From Firmicutes bacterium CAG:194 (GTDB lineage Bacteria > Bacillota > Clostridia > Lachnospirales > Lachnospiraceae), in contig HF995229.1 of the NCBI GenBank assembly GCA_000432915.1, positions 13,240 through 35,355 of the forward strand: a stretch of 22,116 nt of DNA, written 5' to 3'. How positions within the stretch are numbered: the first letter of the stretch is position 1; each line of letters opens with the position of its first letter. The translations under genes and the position numbers were made by a program. Below the pieces are notes generated by a model. That model had not been told where the DNA came from, ran no database searches, and worked only from the letters and a program-made list of their open reading frames with translations. This document shows, piece by piece, positions 7,646-14,869 of this stretch.

Positions 7646-8110
7646 TTATGCCATGGCATTTGCCATTTTGTATTTAAACAGCATCTCTGCATGATTCTGT
7701 TCTTCAATCTGAATGTCTGCGAGCAGCTTTCTCACACACGGTTCTGCAAATACAAACACATTTGTATTGTATTCGCCCGATACCAGTTTCTCCGTTCCGA
7801 TCGCATCCGTTGCCAGAAAGCAGTCGCTTTCCTTATCCTCCGGACTGCTCATGGAAGTGTAAGTTGCCTTTGGGTTATAATTCTTTCCGTCCGCATCATT
7901 GCAGTCGCATTCCGGGCAGTTACCGGAAAGCAACTGGTCAAGGGAATCATAATGCTTTTTCTCTTTTAAATGCAGCTGATGAAACAGATCCTTTAATACC
8001 GGATCCTTCGCTTCCTGTTCGTAGCGTCTGTATTTCTCCATACAGCTTTTTTCCTGTGTCTGCAGGTCTTTAACCGCCGTCTTCTCTTTTTCTTTTAATG
8101 TCACATTCAT
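7646..8110 (-). CDS. CotF-like/ferritin-like spore coat family protein
   Basis: This is a 154-residue helical protein resembling the CotF-type coat proteins of spore formers, which share a ferritin-like four-helix fold. The first helices carry EKEKTAVKDLQTQEKSCMEKYRRY and KDLFHQLHLKEKKHYDSLDQLL, and the last carries IEEQNHAEMLFKYKMA. Ferritin-like metal ligands can be proposed: Glu20, Glu50xxHis53 and Glu137xxHis140. A Cys cluster (CPECDC, 65-70) and a Ser/Asp-rich loop separate the two helical pairs. A GGAGAC ribosome binding site and a sigma-G-like promoter precede it. The helix pattern is clear; the exact role (coat structure, metal or oxygen handling) is not known. Confidence 0.72.
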   Translation of the reverse strand: MNVTLKEKEKTAVKDLQTQEKSCMEKYRRYEQEAKDPVLKDLFHQLHLKEKKHYDSLDQLLSGNCPECDCNDADGKNYNPKATYTSMSSPEDKESDCFLATDAIGTEKLVSGEYNTNVFVFAEPCVRKLLADIQIEEQNHAEMLFKYKMANAMA

Positions 8111-8139
8111 ACATTTGTCTCCTTTTCTTCTTTTACATT

Positions 8140-8170
8140 CAGTATGTCTTTTTTACTGGAAATTTATACA
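8140..8170 (-). promoter_or_regulatory. sigma-G-like forespore promoter
   Basis: On the minus strand TGTATA (8165-8170) and CATACTG (8140-8146) are 18 bases apart. The sigma-G consensus is about GHATR-N18-CATNHTA, so only the last base of the -10 differs. The distance to the start (8110) is suitable. It fits a spore coat-like product, but the identification rests on pattern alone. Confidence 0.45.
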
Positions 8171-8212
8171 AGATATGGCGGCAAAAGATGCAAAAAAGTA
8201 TCGTAATACCAA

Positions 8213-8241
8213 GTGACAATACATACTGCATGGTGTAAACT
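8213..8241 (+). promoter_or_regulatory. possible promoter of the short-chain dehydrogenase
   Basis: GTGACA (8213-8218) and TAAACT (8236-8241) are 17 bases apart, about 65 bases before the start. Both hexamers deviate from consensus, so this is a weak call. Confidence 0.3.
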
Positions 8242-8306
8242 ATATCTGTAAAAAATCATCTATTGTATCATGGATCCGAAGATTCATGTCATTTAGGAGA
8301 AATACT

Positions 8307-9026
8307 ATGCCCAAATACGCTTTTATCACAGGTGCTTCCCGCGGTATCGGTGCTGCGATCGCGAACGAGCTCGCCGCGCAGGGATATCACCTTTATCTGA
8401 CCTGTCTGACAAACGGTCAGAGACTACAGTCTCTGGCTGACGAGCTTTCACAGACCTATTCCGTTTCCTGTCAGTGTTTTGTCGGTGACATCGGAGATTA
8501 CAGTTTTGTGGAACGCTGCTTTGCCAAGATCAATACATTGGATGTCCTCGTCAACAACGCAGGAATTTCCTATGTCGGTCTGTTGTCCGATATGGAAGTC
8601 AGCGACTGGAATCAGGTCATGCATACCAATTTGTCTGCCAGCTTTTATACAAGCAAGCTTGCGATTCCTCTGATGCTGAAAAAGCATGAGGGAAAAATCA
8701 TCAATATTTCTTCTGTCTGGGGAAATGTAGGGGCTTCCATGGAAGTTGCCTATTCTGCATCCAAAGGCGGGCTGAACAGCTTTACGAAAGCACTTGCCAA
8801 GGAGTTAGCGCCGAGTAACATCCAGGTCAATGCACTTGCCTGCGGTGTGATCGATACGGATATGAATAAATGTTTTTCTGTAGATGATATGGAAATCCTG
8901 AAAGGAGAAATCCCGGCAGACAGAATCGGAACGACTCTCGAGGCTGCCAAAATGGTCAGCATGATCATTCATTCTCCTTCTTACCTGACGGGACAGATCA
9001 TTACTATGGATGGTGGCTGGCAGTAG
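8307..9026 (+). CDS. short-chain dehydrogenase/reductase, FabG-like
   Basis: This is a 239-residue classical SDR with the nucleotide-binding TGASRGIG at 8-15, NNAG at 83-86, and the catalytic set Asn108, Ser136, Tyr149 and Lys153 (AYSASKGG). It ends in TMDGGWQ, as 3-oxoacyl-ACP reductases do. It probably reduces a keto group with NAD(P)H. The Arg after the first glycine region suggests NADPH. No fatty-acid synthesis genes adjoin it, so it may be a stand-alone FabG paralogue or act on another ketone. The start at 8307 has AGGAGA six bases upstream; an earlier ATG at 8286 has no such site. It converges with the esterase gene, leaving two bases between the stops. Confidence 0.88.
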   Translation: MPKYAFITGASRGIGAAIANELAAQGYHLYLTCLTNGQRLQSLADELSQTYSVSCQCFVGDIGDYSFVERCFAKINTLDVLVNNAGISYVGLLSDMEVSDWNQVMHTNLSASFYTSKLAIPLMLKKHEGKIINISSVWGNVGASMEVAYSASKGGLNSFTKALAKELAPSNIQVNALACGVIDTDMNKCFSVDDMEILKGEIPADRIGTTLEAAKMVSMIIHSPSYLTGQIITMDGGWQ

Positions 9027-9028
9027 AC

Positions 9029-9961
9029 TTACATACTGTCAACGACCGTAAAAAAGTGTTCTACTTCCTGCCATGCTCTTTTGGATTCCGGCAGATGCAT
9101 CATTGCCATCTGGAATACGTGGAACATGCCCTCGTATTCCGACAGGCGCACATGCACGCCCTGTTCTTTTGCCTTGGCTGCTGCCTGCTGCGAATCGCTG
9201 AGCAGCATTTCGTAAGTACCGACCTGGATCAGCATCGGCGGAAATCCGGTAAAGTCTCCGAACAGCGGCGACAAATACGGATTTTTCGGATCGTGGTCCT
9301 GTCTGTAATCTGTGCTATAGATCAGACTGTCCCTTGTTTTGCCAAACAACGGATCTTTTTCATAATTATCATCATAAGATGGTCCACTTGCCGTCATATC
9401 GGTCCATGGTGACATGGCGACAATTCCTCTCGGCAGTTTCCTGCCATGATCCTTCAGATAATGGCAAAGTGCCATGCAGAGTCCGCCGCCTGCGGAATCT
9501 CCGCCCAGATAGATCTCGTCTTCCGTAAAGCCTTTTACTTCCCGCAGCCAGTCAAATGCTGTGATGGCATCTTCAAGTGCCGCCGGGAACGGATTTTCCG
9601 GTGCAACGCGGTAATCTATAGAGAGTACGTCCATTCCCTTTCCTGCCTCCGCATATAATACGGCGAAGCTCCGATAGGTATTGTGGATCTTTCCCACATA
9701 CCCACCGCCGTGCAGCTGCAGCAAAACACGGTCTTCTCTTCGTCCTTCCGTTTTGGTCAGATATTCCATCGAAAAAAGCGGCAGATGGATTTCTTCCATC
9801 TCAAATCCCGCCGGACATCTCCACGGCGGTTCCACGATCTTCTTCCGCATCTCTCCATTCTTGAATTTCTGTCCGATGAGGTGATCACTCGTTACACGCG
9901 CGATCAGTTCCCGTACAAGCTGACCTTTGAAGCTTGCTTCTTCTTCCGAAATTTTGATCAT
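9029..9961 (-). CDS. alpha/beta hydrolase, HSL (hormone-sensitive lipase) family esterase
   Basis: This is a 310-residue cytoplasmic esterase. The oxyanion-hole motif HGGG is at 84-87, nucleophile Ser156 is in GDSAGGG and the catalytic His281 is in GMFHVFQ. In the acid region GTYEMLLSDS, most HSL-family members have Asp where this has Glu251; Asp256 is nearby. It probably hydrolyses short acyl esters; the substrate is unknown. Its ATG overlaps the stop of the upstream membrane-protein gene (ATGA, 9958-9961), and GAGGAG lies a few bases earlier. It is the last gene of the hydG-hydF operon. Next to an acyltransferase, it may remove or exchange the group that enzyme adds (inference). Confidence 0.88.
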   Translation of the reverse strand: MIKISEEEASFKGQLVRELIARVTSDHLIGQKFKNGEMRKKIVEPPWRCPAGFEMEEIHLPLFSMEYLTKTEGRREDRVLLQLHGGGYVGKIHNTYRSFAVLYAEAGKGMDVLSIDYRVAPENPFPAALEDAITAFDWLREVKGFTEDEIYLGGDSAGGGLCMALCHYLKDHGRKLPRGIVAMSPWTDMTASGPSYDDNYEKDPLFGKTRDSLIYSTDYRQDHDPKNPYLSPLFGDFTGFPPMLIQVGTYEMLLSDSQQAAAKAKEQGVHVRLSEYEGMFHVFQMAMMHLPESKRAWQEVEHFFTVVDSM

Positions 9962-10629
9962 ATATGAAATCTCCTCTTTAGTTCATTTTTTGCTCTTCGG
10001 TCACCGAGTAAAACAGTTCCCAAAAACAGTATGCCACTGCTTACCAGTGCGATCAGGCTCAGAAGCGGTCTTGTCACAATATGCAGAACATACAGAAGCA
10101 TCTGTATGCCTGCGATCACAATCATGCCAAGCTGCAACAGGATATAGCTTTGCCAGTTCTGCATATTGACGATCATGAGCACAATAATGCCTGTATCCAC
10201 CAGCAAAATCGCACAGGGGATTGCATAATTGACCGACCAGCCACGATAGCCCAGAATATGATCGATCAGCACACAGAGCAGGATTGCGGCCAGACTCTGC
10301 ACCATGATCTTCATCAAATGCCCTTCATCCTGATTGAAAAGCGTGTATCGCAGTGTCAGTAAAAAGTATAGAATACCTGCATCACAGATAACAGACCACA
10401 TCAGACCCGCGTACGTCAGATAATTGATCACGCCAAGCAGGATCATGGTGATCACGGAAACAAACAGACTGATCCGCATCAGAAATCTGTATTTTTTCTG
10501 CGGAATGGAAACCTGTGGATACATAGGCTCTGTCTGCTCCTCATCCTCTTTCTCGAGCACGCTCCTGCAAAACGGACAGACACTTGTCTGATCCAATATT
10601 TGAATTTTACATTGTTTACAATACTTCAT
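9958..10629 (-). CDS. zinc-ribbon membrane protein, DUF6320-like
   Basis: This is a 223-residue protein. A short N-terminal zinc ribbon, CKQC...CPFC (Cys4, 7, 18, 21), is followed by a charged linker and about six transmembrane helices, ending in the basic tail RRAKNELKRRFHI, probably cytoplasmic. I associate this layout with the DUF6320 family, which from memory often stands next to a condensation-type acyltransferase and an esterase in Lachnospiraceae. The start at 10629 was preferred to 10641 because GGAG is correctly spaced before it. It overlaps the acyltransferase stop by 14 bases and shares ATGA with the esterase. The function is unknown; a membrane anchor or carrier for the two neighbouring enzymes is a guess. 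Confidence 0.8.
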   Translation of the reverse strand: MKYCKQCKIQILDQTSVCPFCRSVLEKEDEEQTEPMYPQVSIPQKKYRFLMRISLFVSVITMILLGVINYLTYAGLMWSVICDAGILYFLLTLRYTLFNQDEGHLMKIMVQSLAAILLCVLIDHILGYRGWSVNYAIPCAILLVDTGIIVLMIVNMQNWQSYILLQLGMIVIAGIQMLLYVLHIVTRPLLSLIALVSSGILFLGTVLLGDRRAKNELKRRFHI

Positions 10630-11824
10630 AGGCTTCTCCATTCGTTTCGATAGTCACAGGTACACCCAGCTCCGACAGCGTGCGGAAAAAGCACTTCTGG
10701 ATTGACTGATCCTTCAACTTGGAGCTGATCGTATACACAAGTGTATCCTCATAAGAGCTGATGCTGCATTTCATATTCTGCCCCTTTGTCATGGAAAGCA
10801 CGACATGCATCTTATCGATATAAGGCCGGTAATCCTCCCGGATCTGCAGACTGCCTACATTCGTTACAGTCGATGTGTTGGCAAGCGCAGAACTGCGATA
10901 CACCCACTTCATGGCAAGATTTTTTACAAACAAAGGAACCATACGCAGCATCAGGTTTTTCTGATTCGATACATTATAAGAGATCAGGCTGTCCATATTT
11001 TCCTTGGTGATCTGCTCCTTCAGGCTCTCATCGATCCTGGCGATCACTTCTTCTACCGTGTAGTTTTCTTTATCAGCCCGCAGCACTGCTGCAGTCATGC
11101 CAAAGAAATTCTTCGTTGTGATCGAACCGTAAAACGGGCGCAGATTAACCGGTACACAAATACTGATCGGTTTTTTATATGGCTGGCTGTGCAGATGCTC
11201 TTTATAAATGCTATAGGCAAAAATACCGGTCAGAAATGTATTGATGCTGACACCGTATTCCTTTGCCTTTGCTTTCAGGATCGGGATATTCAAGTAGCCA
11301 TGGGTAACCGAAAGTGCTTTTGGCGGCAGGAATTCTCCCGTCAGACGGACTGCACGCTCCGTCTTATATTTTTTCTTATACTTCTTGCCGGTATAATTTT
11401 TAACATAGCTGTCTTCTTTATTCAGGGACGTATCACTGCACAGTTCATCACCAAGCTTCTCCATCAGGTCATCATGCGTCAGCCGCAGATATTCATAAAC
11501 CAGCTCCCGCAGAAAGGTTATCCCGCCCATACCGTCAGTCAGCACATGGAATACCTCCAGATTGATCCGCTTCCGGTAGTAAGTCACACGAAACAGATAA
11601 TTGTTGTTCTGATACACCGGAATATACAGGCATGGATAGGTATTTTCTTCCCGCACTTTCGGCGCCGGTCTGTTATTTGTTTCAAAATAATACCAGAACA
11701 GCCCTCTGCGCAGTCTGACATGGAACACGTCAAATTTGGGAAGCACTCTGCTTAATGCTTCCTGCAGTTTCTCTTCTATGATATCTTCTGTCAGTGTCAC
11801 GGAGATCCGATAAACACTGCTCAT
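10616..11824 (-). CDS. condensation-fold acyltransferase, 5' truncated by an amber codon
   Basis: The open frame of 402 residues belongs to the CoA-dependent acyltransferase/condensation superfamily (PapA5, alcohol acetyltransferase type). The catalytic HxxxDG motif is HVLTDG at 93-98, and the structural NVGSL segment appears in the C-terminal half. Near the N-terminus RISVTL...RLRRGLFWYYFE is typical of the family, but family members have about 25-30 more residues before it. Those residues are encoded upstream (11825-11905), in the same frame and behind a good ribosome binding site, but are separated by a TAG at 11852-11854. The ATG at 11822-11824 has no convincing ribosome binding site. The protein is therefore either N-terminally truncated, made by readthrough, or lost. 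The substrate is unknown. Confidence 0.82.
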   Translation of the reverse strand: MSSVYRISVTLTEDIIEEKLQEALSRVLPKFDVFHVRLRRGLFWYYFETNNRPAPKVREENTYPCLYIPVYQNNNYLFRVTYYRKRINLEVFHVLTDGMGGITFLRELVYEYLRLTHDDLMEKLGDELCSDTSLNKEDSYVKNYTGKKYKKKYKTERAVRLTGEFLPPKALSVTHGYLNIPILKAKAKEYGVSINTFLTGIFAYSIYKEHLHSQPYKKPISICVPVNLRPFYGSITTKNFFGMTAAVLRADKENYTVEEVIARIDESLKEQITKENMDSLISYNVSNQKNLMLRMVPLFVKNLAMKWVYRSSALANTSTVTNVGSLQIREDYRPYIDKMHVVLSMTKGQNMKCSISSYEDTLVYTISSKLKDQSIQKCFFRTLSELGVPVTIETNGEAYEVL

Positions 11825-11905
11825 GCTTTCATTTGCTATGACCGGGAAAAGCTATGCCGTATTATCCAGCTTGTCCCATTTCATTTCTTTTTCGGTCAGG
11901 CTCAT
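11825..11905 (-). other. original 5' end of the acyltransferase gene, with in-frame TAG
   Basis: From an ATG at 11903-11905 the frame reads MSLTEKEMKWDKLDNTA, stop, LFPVIANES and then runs into the open acyltransferase frame. GAGGAG lies at about 11913-11918, and the ATG overlaps the hydF stop (ATGA, 11902-11905). WxKLDNTAxLFP is the conserved opening of this acyltransferase family, where I remember Lys at the interrupted position. AAG to TAG is one base change. Confidence 0.8.
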
Positions 11906-13125
11906 TCTTTTTCTCCTCTTTTAACAGGTGTCTGAAAAACAGCCAGGCTTCTTTTCAGGATGCCATTCATGTGGGCGATCGCCATGCCATAGTTTGTCAT
12001 GGGTACCCCTGCCTGCAGGCAGGCTTCTTTCCGGTACTGCATTTCTCTTTCATTCAGCATGCAGCCACCGCAATGGATCACCAGTGCATATTTCGTCAGA
12101 TCCTGTGCGAATTCCGTTCCGCTCGTCCACGTAAATGCCAGCTCTTTTCCCGTATGTTTTTTCAGCCACGCGGGCAGCTTCTGCGTTCCGATATCGCCGC
12201 ATTGCCTGTGATGACTGCAACCCTCGGAGATCAGCACATGATCCCCATCCTTAAGGCGGTCGATACAGCCGGCTGCGGCTTTTGCCGTTTCCAGCTGTCC
12301 TTTGTATCTGGCAAACAGCACGGAAAAAGACGTAAGTGGCATTTCCTGCGGTACAATTTCCTTTACATAGCCAAATGCCTGACTGTCTGTGACCACCAGC
12401 GCCGGCTTTACATGGGAAAGTGTCTCCGCCAGCTCTGTTTCCCTTGTCACAACTGCGATCATGCCATGATCCAGCAGATCTCTGAGCACCTGCTGCTGTG
12501 GCAGGATCAGGCGTCCCTTCGGTGCCGCTGCATCAATTGGCGTTACCAGTATGACGATATCTCCCGCCTGCACCAGATCGCTGACGATCGGTTTTTCCGC
12601 ACCTGCAGTCTGTGCCAGCTTTCCGATCATATTTTTCAGTTCTTCTATATTTTTCTTTTCTCTGGCACTGACAAATATTTTCGCTGTTCCCGGTGCAAAA
12701 TGTTTCCATTTTTCAAAATCCTGCTCAAATGCCAGATCGATCTTATTGACCGCCAGTATGGTCGGTACTTTTCTTTCCTGTAAAAGCGCAAGCAGCTCCT
12801 TTTCCTGCTCTGACGGTTCCTTGACCGCGCTCATGACAACAACCGCAACATCTGTCTTGCGCAGGATCTGCCTTGTCTTTTCCACCCGGAGCTGTCCCAG
12901 CTCTCCTTCATCATCCATCCCCGGCGTATCAATGATCAGTACAGGGCCGATTGGCAGAAGCTCCATGGATTTCTGTACCGGATCAGTCGTCGTTCCGAGC
13001 ACATCCGATACGACAGACAGTGCCTGTCCGGTCACTGCATTCACAAGGCTTGATTTGCCGCTGTTTCTTCTGCCGAAAAAACCAATATGCACACGCTGTG
13101 CACTGCTTGTATCATTCAGTCCCAT
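11902..13125 (-). CDS. hydF: [FeFe]-hydrogenase maturation GTPase HydF
   Basis: HydF, 407 residues, is the scaffold on which the diiron subcluster of the hydrogenase H-cluster is assembled before transfer to HydA. The GTPase domain has the P-loop GRRNSGKSS at 18-26, GTTTD, DTPG at 66-69 and NKID. The C-terminal iron-sulfur site is present: Cys303 and His305 in CSHHRQC, then His351, Cys352 and Cys355 in HCGGC, the CxH...HCxxC pattern of the family. It starts 18 bases after hydG behind AAAGGAGG. HydE and the hydrogenase itself are not in the window. Confidence 0.96.
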   Translation of the reverse strand: MGLNDTSSAQRVHIGFFGRRNSGKSSLVNAVTGQALSVVSDVLGTTTDPVQKSMELLPIGPVLIIDTPGMDDEGELGQLRVEKTRQILRKTDVAVVVMSAVKEPSEQEKELLALLQERKVPTILAVNKIDLAFEQDFEKWKHFAPGTAKIFVSAREKKNIEELKNMIGKLAQTAGAEKPIVSDLVQAGDIVILVTPIDAAAPKGRLILPQQQVLRDLLDHGMIAVVTRETELAETLSHVKPALVVTDSQAFGYVKEIVPQEMPLTSFSVLFARYKGQLETAKAAAGCIDRLKDGDHVLISEGCSHHRQCGDIGTQKLPAWLKKHTGKELAFTWTSGTEFAQDLTKYALVIHCGGCMLNEREMQYRKEACLQAGVPMTNYGMAIAHMNGILKRSLAVFQTPVKRGEKE

Positions 13126-13143
13126 ACTCTTTCCTCCTTTTTA

Positions 13144-14562
13144 TCAGAACCGGAAGTCACGCTGTCCATTTTCGATATTGACCAGATTCTTTTCTACGAT
13201 CTCACGCACCTTTTCCCGCGGGATATTGGCAAGCTGCTCACGGATCAGCTTTTCACCTTTTGCTCTCGTTTCCGGAGAAGCATAATCGATCAGGTATTCC
13301 TGCAGTGTCATCAAGGCATTCGGCAGACAACAGTTGGAGATCTGTCCGCTCTTGCAAAGAGACATGAACCGGTCTCCGGTTCTGCCTTCCCGGTAGCAAG
13401 CGGTACAAAAACTCGGGATATAACCACCGTCGATCAGCCAGCTCACCACCTGGTCAAGTGTTCTTGTATCGCTGACATCAAACTGTTCGCTGCATTCCTC
13501 CGGAAGCTCCGGTTCCGCGTAACCGCCGACACTTGTTTTGGAACCGCCGCTGATCTGGGAGATGCCCAGACCGATCACCTTTTCCCTACACGCCTGGCTT
13601 TCTCTTGTAGAAATGATCATACCCGTATACGGAACACTGATCCTGATGCAGGCAATGATCTTTGCAAAGGTATCATCATCGATACCGTTGTCAAATGCGG
13701 ACGGATCGATATCATCTGCTTTTTTGATACGCGGAACGCTGATCGTATGCGGTCCCACGCCATGTACAGCCTCCAGATGCTCTGCATGCATCAAAAGTGC
13801 TGTGAACTCATATCTGTATAATTCCAAACCGAATAAGACACCCAGTCCGACATCATCAATTCCACCGTCCATGGCACGATCCATGGCTTCCGTATGATAA
13901 GCATAATCATGCTTTGGCCCGGTCGGATGCAGTTTTTCATAGCTTTCCTTATGATAGGTTTCCTGAAACAGGATATACGTACCAATGCCTGCTTCCTTTA
14001 ATTTATGGTAATTTTCTACCGTAGTCGCCGCAATATTGACATTGACACGACGGATCGATCCATTTTTATGTTTGACACTGTAGATCGTTTTGATACAGTC
14101 CAGAATATATTCAATCGGATTGTTTACCGGATCTTCTCCCGCTTCGATCGCCAGTCTTTTATGTCCCATATCCTGCAGGGCGGTAACTTCTTTTACGATC
14201 TCCTCCTGCGTCAGCTTCTTTCTGGCGATATGTTTGTTCTTCCTATGATAAGGGCAGTATACACAGCCGTTCACACAGTAGTTGGATAAATACAGCGGCG
14301 CAAACATGACAATACGATTTCCGTAAAAGTCTTCCTTGATCTGCTTTGCCAGTGCATAAATTTCTTCATTCTTTTCCGGGATATCACAGTCCAGAAGTAC
14401 TGCTGCTTCTGTGTGGGATAAGCCTTTTCTCAGCTTTGCCTTCTCCAGAATTTTGTCAATAAGCTGTTCGTTATGCCTGTTTTCCCAGGCATAATCCAGT
14501 GTTGCCATGACCTCGTCATGGTCAATGAATTCTTCTGCCTTTAACGATTTTGCATTATACAT
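13144..14562 (-). CDS. hydG: [FeFe]-hydrogenase maturase HydG (radical SAM tyrosine lyase)
   Basis: HydG, 472 residues, splits tyrosine to give the CO and cyanide ligands of the H-cluster. The radical-SAM cluster ligands are Cys96, Cys100 and Cys103 in CVNGCVYC. The auxiliary cluster uses Cys386, Cys389 and Cys412 (CX2CX22C, in CTACYREGRTGDRF...NCC). These numbers coincide with those I remember for the Clostridium acetobutylicum enzyme, which supports the start at 14562 over an ATG at 14580. AAGAAGG sits six bases ahead of it. It is the first gene of a five-gene run. No clear promoter was found in the repeat-filled region upstream. Confidence 0.97.
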   Translation of the reverse strand: MYNAKSLKAEEFIDHDEVMATLDYAWENRHNEQLIDKILEKAKLRKGLSHTEAAVLLDCDIPEKNEEIYALAKQIKEDFYGNRIVMFAPLYLSNYCVNGCVYCPYHRKNKHIARKKLTQEEIVKEVTALQDMGHKRLAIEAGEDPVNNPIEYILDCIKTIYSVKHKNGSIRRVNVNIAATTVENYHKLKEAGIGTYILFQETYHKESYEKLHPTGPKHDYAYHTEAMDRAMDGGIDDVGLGVLFGLELYRYEFTALLMHAEHLEAVHGVGPHTISVPRIKKADDIDPSAFDNGIDDDTFAKIIACIRISVPYTGMIISTRESQACREKVIGLGISQISGGSKTSVGGYAEPELPEECSEQFDVSDTRTLDQVVSWLIDGGYIPSFCTACYREGRTGDRFMSLCKSGQISNCCLPNALMTLQEYLIDYASPETRAKGEKLIREQLANIPREKVREIVEKNLVNIENGQRDFRF

Positions 14563-14629
14563 GATATGCCTTCTTTCCATTTGTCTATATGTGATCTGTT
14601 TTCTTCCCTATATGCAAGGTCGCTTTTCT

Positions 14630-14680
14630 ATAACCTGCTACGCAGGTTATTGCGCCGTACATTTGCTCTGCAAATGTACG
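14630..14680. repeat. two perfect hairpins upstream of hydG
   Basis: ATAACCTGC (14630-14638) pairs with GCAGGTTAT (14642-14650), and CGTACATTTGC (14656-14666) pairs with GCAAATGTACG (14670-14680). Each has a 3-base loop. Neither is followed by a T-run on either strand, so they are not ordinary terminators. Confidence 0.75.
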
Positions 14681-14690
14681 ACAATGCTTG

Positions 14691-14770
14691 CGACATCTAC
14701 ATTGTACGACGCAGTGCGCATCTTTGCAAGCTTGCTTACGACACCTACATTGTACGACGCAGTGCGCATC
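14691..14770. repeat. 48-bp-period tandem repeat
   Basis: A 32-base unit beginning CGACATCTACATTGTACGAC at 14691-14722 recurs at 14739-14770 with one mismatch. The 16 bases between contain the palindrome GCAAGCTTGC (14726-14735). A decayed third copy (GTACGAC at 14676) may precede it. With the flanking hairpins this fills the 307-base gap between hydG and the hemerythrin gene, which holds no gene. It looks like a mobile or REP-like intergenic element. Confidence 0.75.
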
Positions 14771-14781
14771 CCCGCGGATCG

Positions 14782-14822
14782 TTTTTGTGTAATAGAAACA
14801 AAGTTTCCTACTTACACAAAAA
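14782..14822. other. long imperfect hairpin
   Basis: TTTTTGTGTAA (14782-14792) pairs with TTACACAAAAA (14812-14822). The stem continues inward through TAGAAAC/GTTTCCTA with two bulged bases, giving about 18 pairs around an AAA loop. It may end transcription in either direction or be part of the neighbouring repeat element. Confidence 0.65.
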
Positions 14823-14847
14823 CAGAGGTCATGCCATGCATGACCTC
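14818..14847 (-). terminator. terminator of the hemerythrin-HIT gene
   Basis: GAGGTCATGC (14825-14834) and GCATGACCTC (14838-14847) form a perfect 10-bp stem with a 3-base loop. On the minus strand it is followed by TGTTTTT, a classical intrinsic terminator for the gene that ends at 14870. Confidence 0.85.
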
Positions 14848-14869
14848 CCCGCCATTTCTCTTTTTCCGA

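Noticed and set aside
11852..11854. TAG read as pyrrolysine
   Set aside because: Nothing nearby suggests a pyrrolysine system, and the acyltransferase family is not known to use it; a point mutation or sequencing error is simpler.
10805..13821. Several plus-strand open frames of 240-316 codons opposite the acyltransferase, hydF and hydG
   Set aside because: They are antisense shadows of genes with verified catalytic motifs, and none has domain-like sequence or a ribosome binding site.
14691..14770. Possible CRISPR array
   Set aside because: There are only two full repeats of 32 bases with a 16-base interval and no cas genes; the interval is too short and is itself palindromic.
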